Shown here piece after piece: positions 44,169 through 53,328 of a stretch of DNA of 64,000 nt. The notes beneath the pieces are model-generated. The model was not told where the DNA came from, did no database searches, and saw only the letters and a list, made by a program, of their open reading frames with translations. The position numbers were made by a program, and so were the translations under genes. The DNA comes from Ornithinibacillus sp047228935 (GTDB taxonomy: Bacteria > Bacillota > Bacilli > Bacillales > Amphibacillaceae). Position 1 is the first letter of the stretch, and every line of letters starts with the position of its first letter. Where the stretch lies: positions 9,857 to 73,856 of the forward strand of contig NZ_JBFEGG010000008.1 in the NCBI RefSeq assembly GCF_047228935.1. The letters are read 5' to 3'.

Positions 44169-45588
44169 GCCGAGGCGATTACATCCAGCAACTGTTATAT
44201 TTAATTTAGTAACGGGTATTAAAGATTCCTTTTTCTTATTTATTGTTGCTTTTGTTTCGTTATTAAATCTTAATATTTTCTATGCTATTCTAGCAGTCAT
44301 AGTTCTAATCGTTTTATTAGCTTTTGCAAGTTACATCTCCTGGAAACGATTTACGTATCGCGTAGAGGGAGACGAATTGAAGCTTGAATATGGTGTATTT
44401 ATTAGGAAGAAACGTTACATATCGAAAAATAGAATTCAGTCAATTGATCTTACGCAAAACATTTTACATAGAATTTTTAAATTAGTTAAAGTGGAAATCG
44501 AAACAGCAGGAACCGGTAAGGATGCTGAAGCCTCTTTGAATACTGTCACTTTAGTGGAGGGAGAAAGGTTACGGTCTGAGTTAAAATCAACGGTTACTAA
44601 TATCACTCTAGATGAGGAAGGTGAAGAGGAGATTATTCACCCTTCTGAGACGATTACAAGAAAACGCCTAATTCTAGCTGGTGCTACTTCTGGAACGATT
44701 GGTGTATTACTAGCTATTGCTGGGGCGGGCTTTTCAGAAATAGGACGATTAATACCGGATGACTTTTATAACACTGCATATACATGGGTGGTTGGACTAG
44801 GAATAGTAATAATCGCGTTATTTGCTTTAGGTGGGATTATTCTTCTCTGGTTATTAGGTATAGTAGGTACAATGATTAAATACTGGAACTTTACCATTTC
44901 GAAAGTGGCTGAAGATATTGTTATTACTTGTGGACTCCTAGAGAAAAAACATATCACCATCCCATTAAAACGGATTCAAGCTGTAGGGTATGTAGAAAGC
45001 ATTATTAGACAACCACTCGGGTATGCGACGGTAATTGCTGAAATTGCTGGAGGATCGAATGAAAAAGGGGAGGACTTCTCAACGGTCCTATTTCCGATTT
45101 TAAAGAAAAGTGAAGTGGATGATTTCTTAATCAAACTGTTACCCGATTATGTATCCAATCAATCAGGAATCATTGCATTACCAAAACGGTCACTTAAATA
45201 TTACCTCGTAAGAACTGTAACTGTACCATTACTCGCACTAGTCGTATTCATCTTTGTACTACCACCATTCATTTGGGTTCCAAGTGTAGTAGTCATATTA
45301 AGTGTATTATTAGCTGTTCTTCAATATAAAGACTCCGGATATAAAGTGGACGGAAAAAAATTAACAATTCGTCATCGTGTTCTTAATAAAGTTACGATGG
45401 TCATGAACCATAAACGAATCCAAGCCTTTAATAAAAAGCAACATATTCTACATCGAAAAGAGGACCTTGCAACGATTAAGCTATCTATTGTAGGGAAGAT
45501 GGGGCTTGGAAAGCATTATCACATAAAAGAATTAGATAAAGAGGCTGTAGATTCATTGGCAGACTGGTATTCATATCGAGGGGGTTAA
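44158..45588 (+). CDS. ydbT: PH-domain membrane protein YdbT
   Basis: A 476-residue protein with repeated membrane-helix pairs and bPH2 units; the repeats are marked by KRYISKNRIQSIDLTQNILHRIFKLVKVEIETAG, KKHITIPLKRIQAVGYVESIIRQPLGYATV and MVMNHKRIQAFNKKQHILHRKEDLATIKLSI. The start codon choice is ATG 44158 (or 44161), six to nine bases from AAAGGTGG inside the end of ydbS. It forms a translationally coupled pair with YdbS. Its stop codon is in a 28-bp palindrome. Confidence 0.88.
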   Translation: MMSEPRRLHPATVIFNLVTGIKDSFFLFIVAFVSLLNLNIFYAILAVIVLIVLLAFASYISWKRFTYRVEGDELKLEYGVFIRKKRYISKNRIQSIDLTQNILHRIFKLVKVEIETAGTGKDAEASLNTVTLVEGERLRSELKSTVTNITLDEEGEEEIIHPSETITRKRLILAGATSGTIGVLLAIAGAGFSEIGRLIPDDFYNTAYTWVVGLGIVIIALFALGGIILLWLLGIVGTMIKYWNFTISKVAEDIVITCGLLEKKHITIPLKRIQAVGYVESIIRQPLGYATVIAEIAGGSNEKGEDFSTVLFPILKKSEVDDFLIKLLPDYVSNQSGIIALPKRSLKYYLVRTVTVPLLALVVFIFVLPPFIWVPSVVVILSVLLAVLQYKDSGYKVDGKKLTIRHRVLNKVTMVMNHKRIQAFNKKQHILHRKEDLATIKLSIVGKMGLGKHYHIKELDKEAVDSLADWYSYRGG

Positions 45589-45600
45589 CCCCCTCGATAT
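45573..45600. repeat. Perfect 28-bp palindrome at convergent gene ends
   Basis: Each 14-base arm is ATATCGAGGGGGTT and the two meet at the ydbT stop codon. No T-run follows on either strand. It spans almost the whole space between ydbT and the rhomboid gene. Confidence 0.8.
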
Positions 45601-46364
45601 TATAATATCTGAGAAAGAAGACCTAGGATTACAAGTGCAATGATAATAATCCATAGAAGATTTGGTTTATTTTTACCCGAAAACCTTCTTTTCTTCTTCC
45701 AACGATTCGGATTAAATCGAATTTCCTCATCATCGTCATACGTTCTCCTGTACTGCCAAGGGTAATAAGAACGAGCTCCTTTAAGAACAAATGGGGCAAT
45801 AATAAACCCAGCAGCAAAACCAAGAACATGGGCATATGCATTAATTCCTGGACGAATAAATGTCATAATAATCCCAATCACGAAGATTACCGTTACAATT
45901 TGAGCATTTTGGGAATCAATAAGGTTTTTTCGGAATACTACCATAAAGACATAAATACCGAAAAGCCCAAAGATAGCACCAGATGCACCAACATGTTGAA
46001 AGTTAAAAGAAGGGTTCAAGAAAAAGGTTGCAATATTTGCAAGAACACCTGCACCTAAATAGGCAAGTAGAAATTTCCCTTTACCTAGCATTTGCTCAAG
46101 AGCTGGACCAAAAAGAATTAACGAAAAAGAATTAAATAGCATGTGAATTAGGTCACCATGTAAAAATATCGGCGTTATGAAGCGCCAATATTCCCCGTTG
46201 TGGATTTCGTAATGTCTACCAACACCTAAATTATATAGTTGTTCAAATAAAGGAATAGGTACAACATCTATAATCCATGTAAGTATATGAATCATGATAA
46301 TGATGGAAACAACTGGATAATATTGAATAAACTCCTTCACGCTTTTCTCATTTCGAATAAACAT
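45600..46364 (-). CDS. Rhomboid-family intramembrane protease (YdcA)
   Basis: A 254-residue membrane protein with about seven helices. Catalytic Ser in HVGASGAIFGLFG, catalytic His in INAYAHVLGFAAGF and the oxyanion-loop His/Asn in HGDLIHMLFNSFSL are all present. An extended basic tail (FNPNRWKKKRRFSGKNK) is followed by a final helix. It cleaves membrane proteins within the bilayer; targets unknown. The position between ydbT and acpS matches B. subtilis ydcA. Confidence 0.9.
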   Translation of the reverse strand: MFIRNEKSVKEFIQYYPVVSIIIMIHILTWIIDVVPIPLFEQLYNLGVGRHYEIHNGEYWRFITPIFLHGDLIHMLFNSFSLILFGPALEQMLGKGKFLLAYLGAGVLANIATFFLNPSFNFQHVGASGAIFGLFGIYVFMVVFRKNLIDSQNAQIVTVIFVIGIIMTFIRPGINAYAHVLGFAAGFIIAPFVLKGARSYYPWQYRRTYDDDEEIRFNPNRWKKKRRFSGKNKPNLLWIIIIALVILGLLSQIL

Positions 46365-46512
46365 TTTTTCTCCTCTTTCATGTTTAAGGGTGTCGTTACG
46401 TATTTCTAACAGTAGGTTGGATATTATATTATTATGTACATTATTAGATTACTATAATACTATTTTCACATAAACAATTATGTATTACATATCGTGTTAG
46501 GAGAATTTTATA

Positions 46513-46866
46513 ATGATTAAAGGAATAGGAATAGACATAATTGAACTTGATAGAATACGTAACAGCATGCAAAACAGGCGATTTATTGATCGTGTTCTAA
46601 CTAATTCAGAGAAACAAACGTTTGAATTACTGACAAACGAAAGTAGAAAAGTAGAATTTGTTGCTGGTCGCTTCGCTGCGAAAGAAGCATTTTCTAAGGC
46701 AATCGGAACTGGTATCGGTAAGCTTAGCTTTCAAGATATCGAAGTGTATAACGATGAAAAAGGAGCTCCGTTCATAAAATGTTTATTACATGAAGATATG
46801 AATATTTTCGTCTCCATTACCCATAGTAGAGAATATGCAGTGGCTCAAGTTGTCATTGAAGTATAA
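46513..46866 (+). CDS. acpS: Holo-[acyl-carrier-protein] synthase
   Basis: A 117-residue phosphopantetheinyl transferase that attaches 4'-phosphopantetheine to apo-ACP. The Mg-binding Asp in GIDIIELDRI and Glu in GRFAAKEAFSKAIGTGIG are conserved, and the fold ends FVSITHSREYAVAQVVI. Length is typical. The next downstream gene is more than 300 bases away. Confidence 0.95.
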   Translation: MIKGIGIDIIELDRIRNSMQNRRFIDRVLTNSEKQTFELLTNESRKVEFVAGRFAAKEAFSKAIGTGIGKLSFQDIEVYNDEKGAPFIKCLLHEDMNIFVSITHSREYAVAQVVIEV

Positions 46867-47209
46867 ATTTAGTAGTTTCTATTTTTCCGTCTGCATAAAT
46901 ACGAAGGTTGTCTCATATATTTTATTGCGGGCAGGAGGGAACAAGCTATGAAAATTGTTCACCGCAAATAGAATGAGATATGACCAAAAAACACTTAGTT
47001 AACTGGCTTAAAAATGTGGGGTATTGGATGCAAATTGTTAAAGATAACGGAAAAATTAAGGAGAGGGTGTAATTAGAGGATGATATTATTGTCATAAAAT
47101 GGGTGTGAGTGGTCTATCAATAATTCTTTCGGTGAATTAAAGTTCCCTTTGTATAAATCGTAAAACCTAAAGAGTTAGGTTTGTAATTTTAGACAAGGGA
47201 GATATGTCC
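46867..47209 (+). other. 343-bp gap with hairpin and seven-codon frame
   Basis: A long imperfect stem pairs TCTCATATATTTTATTGCGG (from about 46911) with CCGCAAATAGAATGAGA (to about 46978). Its loop holds AGGAGGGAACAAGCT and a seven-codon frame MKIVHRK. Nearer the next gene AAACCTAA/TTAGGTTT (47163-47182) forms a small terminator-like hairpin. No longer gene is seen. Confidence 0.45.
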
Positions 47210-48232
47210 ATGATAAAAAAATCTCGTTTATGGATGATATTTGTATTCGGTATTGTTCTATTACTAGTAGCTTGTGGTGAGAAGTCACAGGAAGATGTGG
47301 TGAAAAAGCTAGGCGAAAATATTACAGAGTTAGCTGGTTATAAGGCCAATGTTGAAATGACAATGAATACTGGACAAGAAGAACAGGTATTCAAAATTGA
47401 TGTTTGGCATAAAAAAGATGACTTTTATCGTGTAGCGCTTTCTAATAGTGAAGAAGATAAGGGCGGACAAATTATTCTCAAGAATAAGGATGGCGTATTC
47501 GTCCTTACACCAGAACTAAAGAAGAGTTTTAAGTTCCAATCAGAATGGCCAGACAATAGTAGTCAACCATATTTATATCAGTCACTTGTAGAAGATATAA
47601 CGAATGATAAAGAATCAAAATTCACAACTGATGACAATCATTTTATCTTTACAACGAAAACAAATTACCAAACTAATAGTAATTTACCTTATCAAGAAAT
47701 CTATTTTAATAAAGCGGACTATACCCCTGCACTTGTAAAGGTATTGGATACAGATGGTAATGCAGTTGTTGAAGTAAAATTCAATAGCTTCGAATTAAAT
47801 CCAAGCTTTAATGACAAAGACTTTGAAATAGAAGAAAACATGGCGAGTGCTACACCTGAGGATGTACCAACTTCAGGGGATGGTGTGACAGAAGAATTAG
47901 AAGTAATGGTTCCGATTCAAACGGTAGGCGCTGAATTAACAGAACAAATAGAAGTTGATTTAAAAGATGGAAAACGCATAATCTCTACATTTACTGGTGA
48001 GAAGAACTTTACCTTAGTTCAAGAAAAAAGAAATGTAGTTGAAACGTTATCCTCTCCAGAGGAAGTAAATGGCGATATTGTTAACCTTGGCTTCGGAGCA
48101 ATCGGCGCATTATCCGAGAACTCAGTGGAATGGGATTATAATGGTTCTAACTTCTACTTAGCAAGTGATCAACTAACTAGAGAAGAATTACTTCAAGTAG
48201 CCCAATCCGTACAAGGCCATAATGTAAAATAA
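47210..48232 (+). CDS. ydcC: LolA-like outer-surface lipoprotein YdcC
   Basis: A 340-residue lipoprotein (LLVACGE, lipidated Cys22) with the half-barrel pattern of the LolA/YdcC family: YKANVEMTMNTGQEEQVFKIDVWHKKDDFYRVAL, GGQIILKNKDGVFVLTPELKKSFKF. B. subtilis YdcC lies in the same place and is annotated as sporulation-related. ATG 47210 is eight bases from AAGGGAG; ATG 47204 is only two bases away. Confidence 0.87.
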   Translation: MIKKSRLWMIFVFGIVLLLVACGEKSQEDVVKKLGENITELAGYKANVEMTMNTGQEEQVFKIDVWHKKDDFYRVALSNSEEDKGGQIILKNKDGVFVLTPELKKSFKFQSEWPDNSSQPYLYQSLVEDITNDKESKFTTDDNHFIFTTKTNYQTNSNLPYQEIYFNKADYTPALVKVLDTDGNAVVEVKFNSFELNPSFNDKDFEIEENMASATPEDVPTSGDGVTEELEVMVPIQTVGAELTEQIEVDLKDGKRIISTFTGEKNFTLVQEKRNVVETLSSPEEVNGDIVNLGFGAIGALSENSVEWDYNGSNFYLASDQLTREELLQVAQSVQGHNVK

Positions 48233-48247
48233 AAATAATAAACGAAG

Positions 48248-48283
48248 AGCAGGCTCATAGATAAGAGCCTGCTTTTATTTTAT
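48248..48283 (+). terminator. Terminator of ydcC
   Basis: AGCAGGCTC and GAGCCTGCT pair across eight bases, followed by TTTATTTT. Confidence 0.88.
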
Positions 48284-48395
48284 AATAGTATTATTAAACA
48301 AATTGTGAGATTGATGAGAAGAAAAATTGGATGTATTCTGGTCGCGGTTTTGGCGGGAAAACATATAAGTTGTTTAAAAGAAAGGAGCTATCATT

Positions 48396-49517
48396 GTGGT
48401 AGCAGAAATGTTTCGCGATACATGGGCAGAAATAAATCTTCAAGCAATTAAGTATAATATCATGCAAATTAAGGAAAAACTACCGCAAGATACTAAAATT
48501 ATCGCTGTTGTAAAAGCAAATGCTTATGGCCACGGAATTATTCCAATTGCCAAAAAAGCAATAGAATCCGGAGCAAGTGCACTTGCAGTAGCTTTATTAG
48601 AAGAGGCAATAATACTTAGAAATGCCTCCATCACAGCCCCGATACTAGTATTAGGTAGAGTACCAGCAAAACATGCACTAGTTGCAGCCAAGCATCACAT
48701 AACCTTAACGGCATTTCAAGTTGAATGGTTAGAACAAATAAAAGAACTAACATTAGAACAACCTGTAAACATTCATCTCAAACTAGATACCGGAATGGGT
48801 AGAATCGGCATTCGCACAGAAGAAGAATTAACACTTATCTTACAAGAATTAGGTAGGGCTAAAGACATAAATCTAACTGGAATTTTTACTCATTTTGCCA
48901 CCGCTGATGAAAGCGACTTAGGTTACTACCATGAACAAAGAAAACGAATGGAAGAGCTGTTACAAGTATTCAAAAAAAATTGGGAAAAACCAGTAAGTAT
49001 TCATGTAGGAAATAGCGCAGCATCTATACGTTTTCCAGAAAGTATGCATAATTCTATTCGTTTCGGCATATCCATGTATGGGTTGTATCCATCAAAAGTA
49101 GTAAGAGAGGAGAATCCTGTATCTTTAAAACCTGCATTCTCATTACATAGTAAACTAATTCACGTTAAGAAGATATCTAGCGGTGAATCAGTTAGCTATG
49201 GGAGAACCTATACCGCTAGTGGAGATGAATGGATTGGTACGATTCCAATAGGTTATGGAGATGGATGGAATAGAAAATTACAAGGGATGAGCGTTTTAGT
49301 TGAAGGTAAAAGAATGCCTATCGTTGGTAGAGTGTGCATGGATCAAACAATGATCCGATTGGATAAGGCATATCCAGTCGGAACAAAGGTTACGCTAGTA
49401 GGTGATCAAGGTGATGAGCGTATTGAAATGGATGAATTAGCCGAGTTTCTAGATACGATTAATTACGAGATACCTTGTATGATTAATGAAAGAGTACCAC
49501 GAATCTATATAGAATAA
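48396..49517 (+). CDS. alr: Alanine racemase
   Basis: A 373-residue PLP enzyme that makes D-alanine for peptidoglycan. The PLP-lysine is Lys40 in AVVKANAYGHG, the catalytic Tyr is in GESVSYGRTYTAS, and the PLP phosphate contacts include HVGNSAASIRF. Start is GTG 48396, eight bases after AAAGGAG. It is followed by the ndoAI-ndoA pair, as in B. subtilis. Confidence 0.95.
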   Translation: MVAEMFRDTWAEINLQAIKYNIMQIKEKLPQDTKIIAVVKANAYGHGIIPIAKKAIESGASALAVALLEEAIILRNASITAPILVLGRVPAKHALVAAKHHITLTAFQVEWLEQIKELTLEQPVNIHLKLDTGMGRIGIRTEEELTLILQELGRAKDINLTGIFTHFATADESDLGYYHEQRKRMEELLQVFKKNWEKPVSIHVGNSAASIRFPESMHNSIRFGISMYGLYPSKVVREENPVSLKPAFSLHSKLIHVKKISSGESVSYGRTYTASGDEWIGTIPIGYGDGWNRKLQGMSVLVEGKRMPIVGRVCMDQTMIRLDKAYPVGTKVTLVGDQGDERIEMDELAEFLDTINYEIPCMINERVPRIYIE

Positions 49518-49692
49518 TGAGTAAATAGCGTAATTGACAGGCAGATTCGTAGTATGGGTCTTTATACCTAATTTCATTTTAAAAAAGTCTGATAAGCCTT
49601 TGCAATTACGGCTAGACAATGATATTATTAAATGTGATTATATGTAGAAATTTAGTAACGATCGTTCAGGCAGTTGGCGGAGGTGCTTGGTT

Positions 49693-49977
49693 TTGTCAGA
49701 GAGCTTACAAGAGGTTATGGTACGGCTACCGAAAAACCTACTAAACGAGGTGGATGGATTAGTGAAAAGAGAAAACAAAGATCTTAGTGATTTCATTTGT
49801 CAAGCAACTAGAACTTATCTAGAAACTAAAAAAGAAGAGTATATCCAAAACTTTTATAAATCCATGCAAAAAGGCTATCAAGAAATGGCACGAATTAATC
49901 TTTCAATTGCTTCAGAAGCTTTTCAGGCTGAAGAGGAGGCTGAAATTACTTTAGAGCGCTCTGTGATCGGGGTGTAG
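49693..49977 (+). CDS. ndoAI: Antitoxin NdoAI (EndoAI, MazE-like)
   Basis: A 94-residue ribbon-helix-helix protein (QEVMVRLPKNLLNEVDGLVKRENKDLSDFICQATRTYL) with a C-terminal toxin-binding tail (MARINLSIASEAFQAEEEAEITLERSV). It binds and neutralises NdoA. Start is TTG 49693, seven bases after GGAGGTG; the TTG at 49687 is too close. It is three bases from the toxin gene. Confidence 0.92.
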   Translation: MSESLQEVMVRLPKNLLNEVDGLVKRENKDLSDFICQATRTYLETKKEEYIQNFYKSMQKGYQEMARINLSIASEAFQAEEEAEITLERSVIGV

Positions 49978-49980
49978 AAT

Positions 49981-50340
49981 TTGATTGTTCAAAGAGGCGA
50001 AGTCTATTTCGCTGACTTATCCCCTGTAGTTGGATCGGAACAAGGGGGCGTTCGTCCTGTATTGATCCTCCAAAATGATATTGGAAATCGATTCAGCCCA
50101 ACTGTTATCGTCGCTGCAATTACGGCTCAAATCCAAAAAGCAAAATTACCAACACATGTAGAAATAGATGCGAAGCGATATGGGTTTGATCGGGACTCTG
50201 TTATTCTTTTAGAACAGATTCGGACGCTAGATAAACAGCGACTAACAGATAAAATTACAAAGCTAGACGATGTTATGATGCAAAAAATTAATCATGCACT
50301 GGAAATAAGTCTTGGGCTTAAGGACATGTATGGTCAATAA
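49981..50340 (+). CDS. ndoA: mRNA interferase NdoA (EndoA, MazF family)
   Basis: A 119-residue ribonuclease that in B. subtilis cuts mRNA at UACAU. The fold starts MIVQRGEVYFADLSPVVGSEQGGVRPVLIL. Catalytic residues Arg25 (GVRPV) and Thr48 (AAITAQ) known for MazF/EndoA are present. Start is TTG 49981. It is followed by a terminator and the sigma-B operon. Confidence 0.94.
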   Translation: MIVQRGEVYFADLSPVVGSEQGGVRPVLILQNDIGNRFSPTVIVAAITAQIQKAKLPTHVEIDAKRYGFDRDSVILLEQIRTLDKQRLTDKITKLDDVMMQKINHALEISLGLKDMYGQ

Positions 50341-50341
50341 G

Positions 50342-50380
50342 AACTCATAGTTTATACTAAAATAGCTATGGGTTTTTTTA
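50342..50380 (+). terminator. Terminator of the alr-ndoAI-ndoA region
   Basis: AACTCATAG and CTATGGGTT (one wobble pair) form a stem followed by TTTTT. Confidence 0.82.
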
Positions 50381-50516
50381 TGTCTATTTTATATTGAAAA
50401 CGTTTAATATATTGACGGTATAAGTATCCTTAATTGGGAATTAAATATATTTGCAATAATATACATAACATGTAACAATATTTATAATATTTGTTGATTA
50501 TCGGGGGTACTCGGGA

Positions 50517-51422
50517 ATGAATAGGAATTTACGGAATATTGCTATTGAGAATAGCGATATTATTATACAAGTATGGTTCAAGGAAATTAACAAGCTAAAA
50601 GAGGAAAACTATACTGCTGATATTTCTGAAGAATTGTTCGAGAATAATAATGAAGAGTTTGTAAATGTGATATTGAATAGTATTAAAGGAAACGGATCAA
50701 CGAAAATTATTAAAGATTTTTCTGATCGGATTATTAAGTTAGGATGGCCATTGAGTTATATTACAGATGGCTTATTAGTGTTTAGAAAAGTTACTACTCA
50801 AATAATACTTGATAAAATAGAACAAGTAGATAGTGAGTTTATTTCGGAAGTAATAAATAATGTAGATTCATGGGTAGAACCAATTATTAGGCAGCTAGTT
50901 AATGAGTATTCTGTAAGCTGGGAGCATGTGGTTTCCCTACAACGTATAGCCCTTCAGGAACTTTCCGCACCTCTTATTCCAGTAATGGACAATATTACGA
51001 TTATGCCTCTCATCGGTACCATTGATACAGAACGTGCAAAGTTTATAATGGAAAACCTCCTTGAAGGAGTTATGAGACATAATGCCGAAGTTGTTTTAAT
51101 TGACATTACAGGTGTGCCAGTAGTGGATACGATGGTAGCTCATCATTTATTCCAAGCAACGGAAGCTGTAAGATTACTAGGGGCGAAGTGTATACTTGTA
51201 GGGATTAGGCCTGAGATTGCCCAAACCATTGTAAACTTAGGAATTAACTTCTCTAATTTACCTACTAAAAGCACACTTAAAAAAGGGTTTATGCTAGCTT
51301 TAGAGATTACGAATAAATCAATTGTTGAAATGGATAATAAAGCACAAAATTTAGATGAATTGCTTGGCTTGGATAAAGGGAGTGAAGAAGGTCGTGCGTA
51401 TACCAATCTTAAAACTACATAA
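50517..51422 (+). CDS. rsbR: Stressosome co-antagonist RsbR
   Basis: A 301-residue stressosome subunit. An N-terminal non-heme globin-like sensor (about 1-140) is joined to a STAS domain (about 145-265) with VLIDITGVPVVDTMVAHHLFQATEAVRLLGAKCILVGIRPEIAQTI, where Thr residues in VDTMV and LPTKST correspond to the RsbT phosphorylation sites. The C-terminal extension is longer than in B. subtilis RsbRA and overlaps the start of rsbS. It is the first gene of the sigma-B operon. Confidence 0.92.
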   Translation: MNRNLRNIAIENSDIIIQVWFKEINKLKEENYTADISEELFENNNEEFVNVILNSIKGNGSTKIIKDFSDRIIKLGWPLSYITDGLLVFRKVTTQIILDKIEQVDSEFISEVINNVDSWVEPIIRQLVNEYSVSWEHVVSLQRIALQELSAPLIPVMDNITIMPLIGTIDTERAKFIMENLLEGVMRHNAEVVLIDITGVPVVDTMVAHHLFQATEAVRLLGAKCILVGIRPEIAQTIVNLGINFSNLPTKSTLKKGFMLALEITNKSIVEMDNKAQNLDELLGLDKGSEEGRAYTNLKTT

Positions 51423-51750
51423 TTATTTACTAATCTCAATACAAACTGAACTAGATGACCAAACTGCTATTCAATTTCAAGAGGATTTATTAAAACAAAT
51501 TCACACAACCGAAGCAACTGGAGTCGTGATTGATTTAACTTCCGTTGATGTGATTGACTCCTTTATTGCGAAGGTGTTAGGTGATGTAGTATCAATGTCA
51601 GACCTAATGGGGGCTAAAGTTGTCTTAACTGGTATTCAGCCAGCGGTTGCTATGACGTTAATTGAGTTGGGTATCCATCTGCAAAATGTTCCGACCGCTT
51701 TGGATCTTGAGCAAGGTTTACTCAAGCTGCATCAGGAATTGGGGGAATAG
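51394..51750 (+). CDS. rsbS: Stressosome antagonist RsbS
   Basis: A 118-residue single STAS domain protein that holds RsbT in the stressosome core. The phosphoacceptor Ser56 is in VDVIDSFIAKVLGDV. Start GTG 51394 gives MRIPILKLHNYLLISIQTELDD, the family N terminus, and lies inside the end of rsbR (29-base overlap), consistent with translational coupling. Confidence 0.93.
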   Translation: MRIPILKLHNYLLISIQTELDDQTAIQFQEDLLKQIHTTEATGVVIDLTSVDVIDSFIAKVLGDVVSMSDLMGAKVVLTGIQPAVAMTLIELGIHLQNVPTALDLEQGLLKLHQELGE

Positions 51751-51753
51751 AAC

Positions 51754-52155
51754 ATGAAATCCCAATCCTGTGTGAAGATATTGAAAGAGTGGGATATTGT
51801 TGCTGCCCGTCAGATGGGGCGTGAAATCGCTAAAAACCTAGGTTTTGGTACGGTTGACCAAGCACGTATTACAACGGCAATATCCGAACTTGCTAGAAAT
51901 ATATATTTATATGCTGGCGAAGGTGAAATTTGCTTCGAAGTATTAGAATCCTTGGATCATAAAGGTATTTCTATAGTGGCAAAAGATAATGGCCCAGGAA
52001 TTAGAGATTTAAGTCAGGTAATGGAAGATGGTTATTCAACATCTGGAGGACTTGGTGCGGGATTACCTGGTGTAAAACGACTAATGGATGAATTTGACAT
52101 TGAATCTGAACTTGGTACAGGTACAAAAATAACAACCTCTAAATGGGTTAGATAG
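51754..52155 (+). CDS. rsbT: Serine/threonine kinase RsbT
   Basis: A 133-residue GHKL-type kinase with N-box TAISELARNIYLYAG and G-boxes AKDNGPGIRD and GGLGAGLPGVKRLMDEF. It phosphorylates RsbR and RsbS on stress, leaves the stressosome, and activates RsbU. It lies three bases after rsbS. Confidence 0.94.
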   Translation: MKSQSCVKILKEWDIVAARQMGREIAKNLGFGTVDQARITTAISELARNIYLYAGEGEICFEVLESLDHKGISIVAKDNGPGIRDLSQVMEDGYSTSGGLGAGLPGVKRLMDEFDIESELGTGTKITTSKWVR

Positions 52156-52249
52156 TTAATCCATCTAAAGCTTCTTTATTATCAACAAAGATATGTCAAC
52201 GGTTCGAACTTATTACATAGTTCCTAATAATAGAATAGGAGAGGCAAAT

Positions 52250-53260
52250 ATGGATACGAAAGACTTTGATGCTAGAAGTTATACCGATTTATTAAAGGGA
52301 TATATAGAAACACAGGATGAGCGAGCGTTATATGGCGCTGAGCAAATTTCGAAATCCTTTATAAAAAATAATATTTTGCCGGAAGAAATTGTTAACTTAC
52401 ATATACAAGCATTATTAGAAATATCGCCTGAGCTACATGAAGAAATTCATAAGTCCATGAATTTCTTATTAGAGGCGATGATTTCTTATGGGCTAGCCCA
52501 TCAAGAGTACCAATTGCTTAGAGAAAAACAATTGGAGCTTAAATCAGAAATCCATGTAGCCGCTCGAATGCAAAAAATGCTTCTAAAATCTGAAATTCCT
52601 AAAACGGATGAATTAGATATAGGTGTAATAAGTGTTCCAGCGAACCAGATGAATGGAGATTATCATCATTTTGTAAAAGGGAAAGATGGGTCAATCAGTA
52701 TAGCAATTGCAGACATTATTGGAAAGGGCATACCGGCTGCCCTTTCCATGTCTATGATTAAGTATGCAATGGACAGTTTTCCTGAAAGTGAAATGTCTAC
52801 AGATGCTATCCTTGCTAGCTTGAATAGAGTGGTAGAACGAAATGTTGACCCGAGTATGTTCATCACAATGTTCTATGCACAATATAAACCGAAATCTGGG
52901 AAGCTCTATTATTCTTCAGCAGGACATGAACCAGGGTTTTTTTATTGCAGTAAAGAAAAGCGATTTAAAGAGATTGAGGCAAAAGGTTTAGTGTTAGGTG
53001 TAAATGTTGATACAACCTACTCTCAATATGAGCAACATATAGATAAGGGTGACATGATTATCTTATTAACTGACGGTGTTACCGAATGTAGAAAAGGCCA
53101 AGAATTCATTGAACGTGATGAGGTTTTAGATGTGATTAAGTCGTATATACATTTGCCTTCACAAGAAATTGTAAATCATGTATACCGCCATTTTGAACGC
53201 TTACAAAATTTTCAATTACGGGATGATTTTACCTTAGTTATCATTAAAAAAGTGGTTTAA
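52250..53260 (+). CDS. rsbU: PP2C-type phosphatase RsbU
   Basis: A 336-residue phosphatase that dephosphorylates RsbV. The N-terminal helical RsbT-binding domain (1-85) precedes a linker and the PPM domain with NQMNGDYHHF, ADIIGKGIPAALSMSM and LLTDGVTE. Note that NGDYHHF stands where many homologues have GGDYYD. Start ATG 52250 follows AGGAGAGG. Its stop codon overlaps the -35 box of the internal sigma-B promoter. Confidence 0.93.
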   Translation: MDTKDFDARSYTDLLKGYIETQDERALYGAEQISKSFIKNNILPEEIVNLHIQALLEISPELHEEIHKSMNFLLEAMISYGLAHQEYQLLREKQLELKSEIHVAARMQKMLLKSEIPKTDELDIGVISVPANQMNGDYHHFVKGKDGSISIAIADIIGKGIPAALSMSMIKYAMDSFPESEMSTDAILASLNRVVERNVDPSMFITMFYAQYKPKSGKLYYSSAGHEPGFFYCSKEKRFKEIEAKGLVLGVNVDTTYSQYEQHIDKGDMIILLTDGVTECRKGQEFIERDEVLDVIKSYIHLPSQEIVNHVYRHFERLQNFQLRDDFTLVIIKKVV

Positions 53261-53280
53261 CTTACCGTCACATTGGGAAC
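53255..53280 (+). promoter_or_regulatory. Candidate sigma-B promoter for rsbVW-sigB-rsbX
   Basis: GTTTAA (53255-53260), 14-base spacer, GGGAAC (53275-53280) against the consensus GTTTAA-N12-15-GGGTAT. It occupies the position of the known autoregulatory promoter of the B. subtilis operon, between rsbU and rsbV. Confidence 0.7.
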
Positions 53281-53328
53281 ATGTAACTACGGAACTGGAA
53301 AGATTATTAGTATTATGGGGGGAAAACT

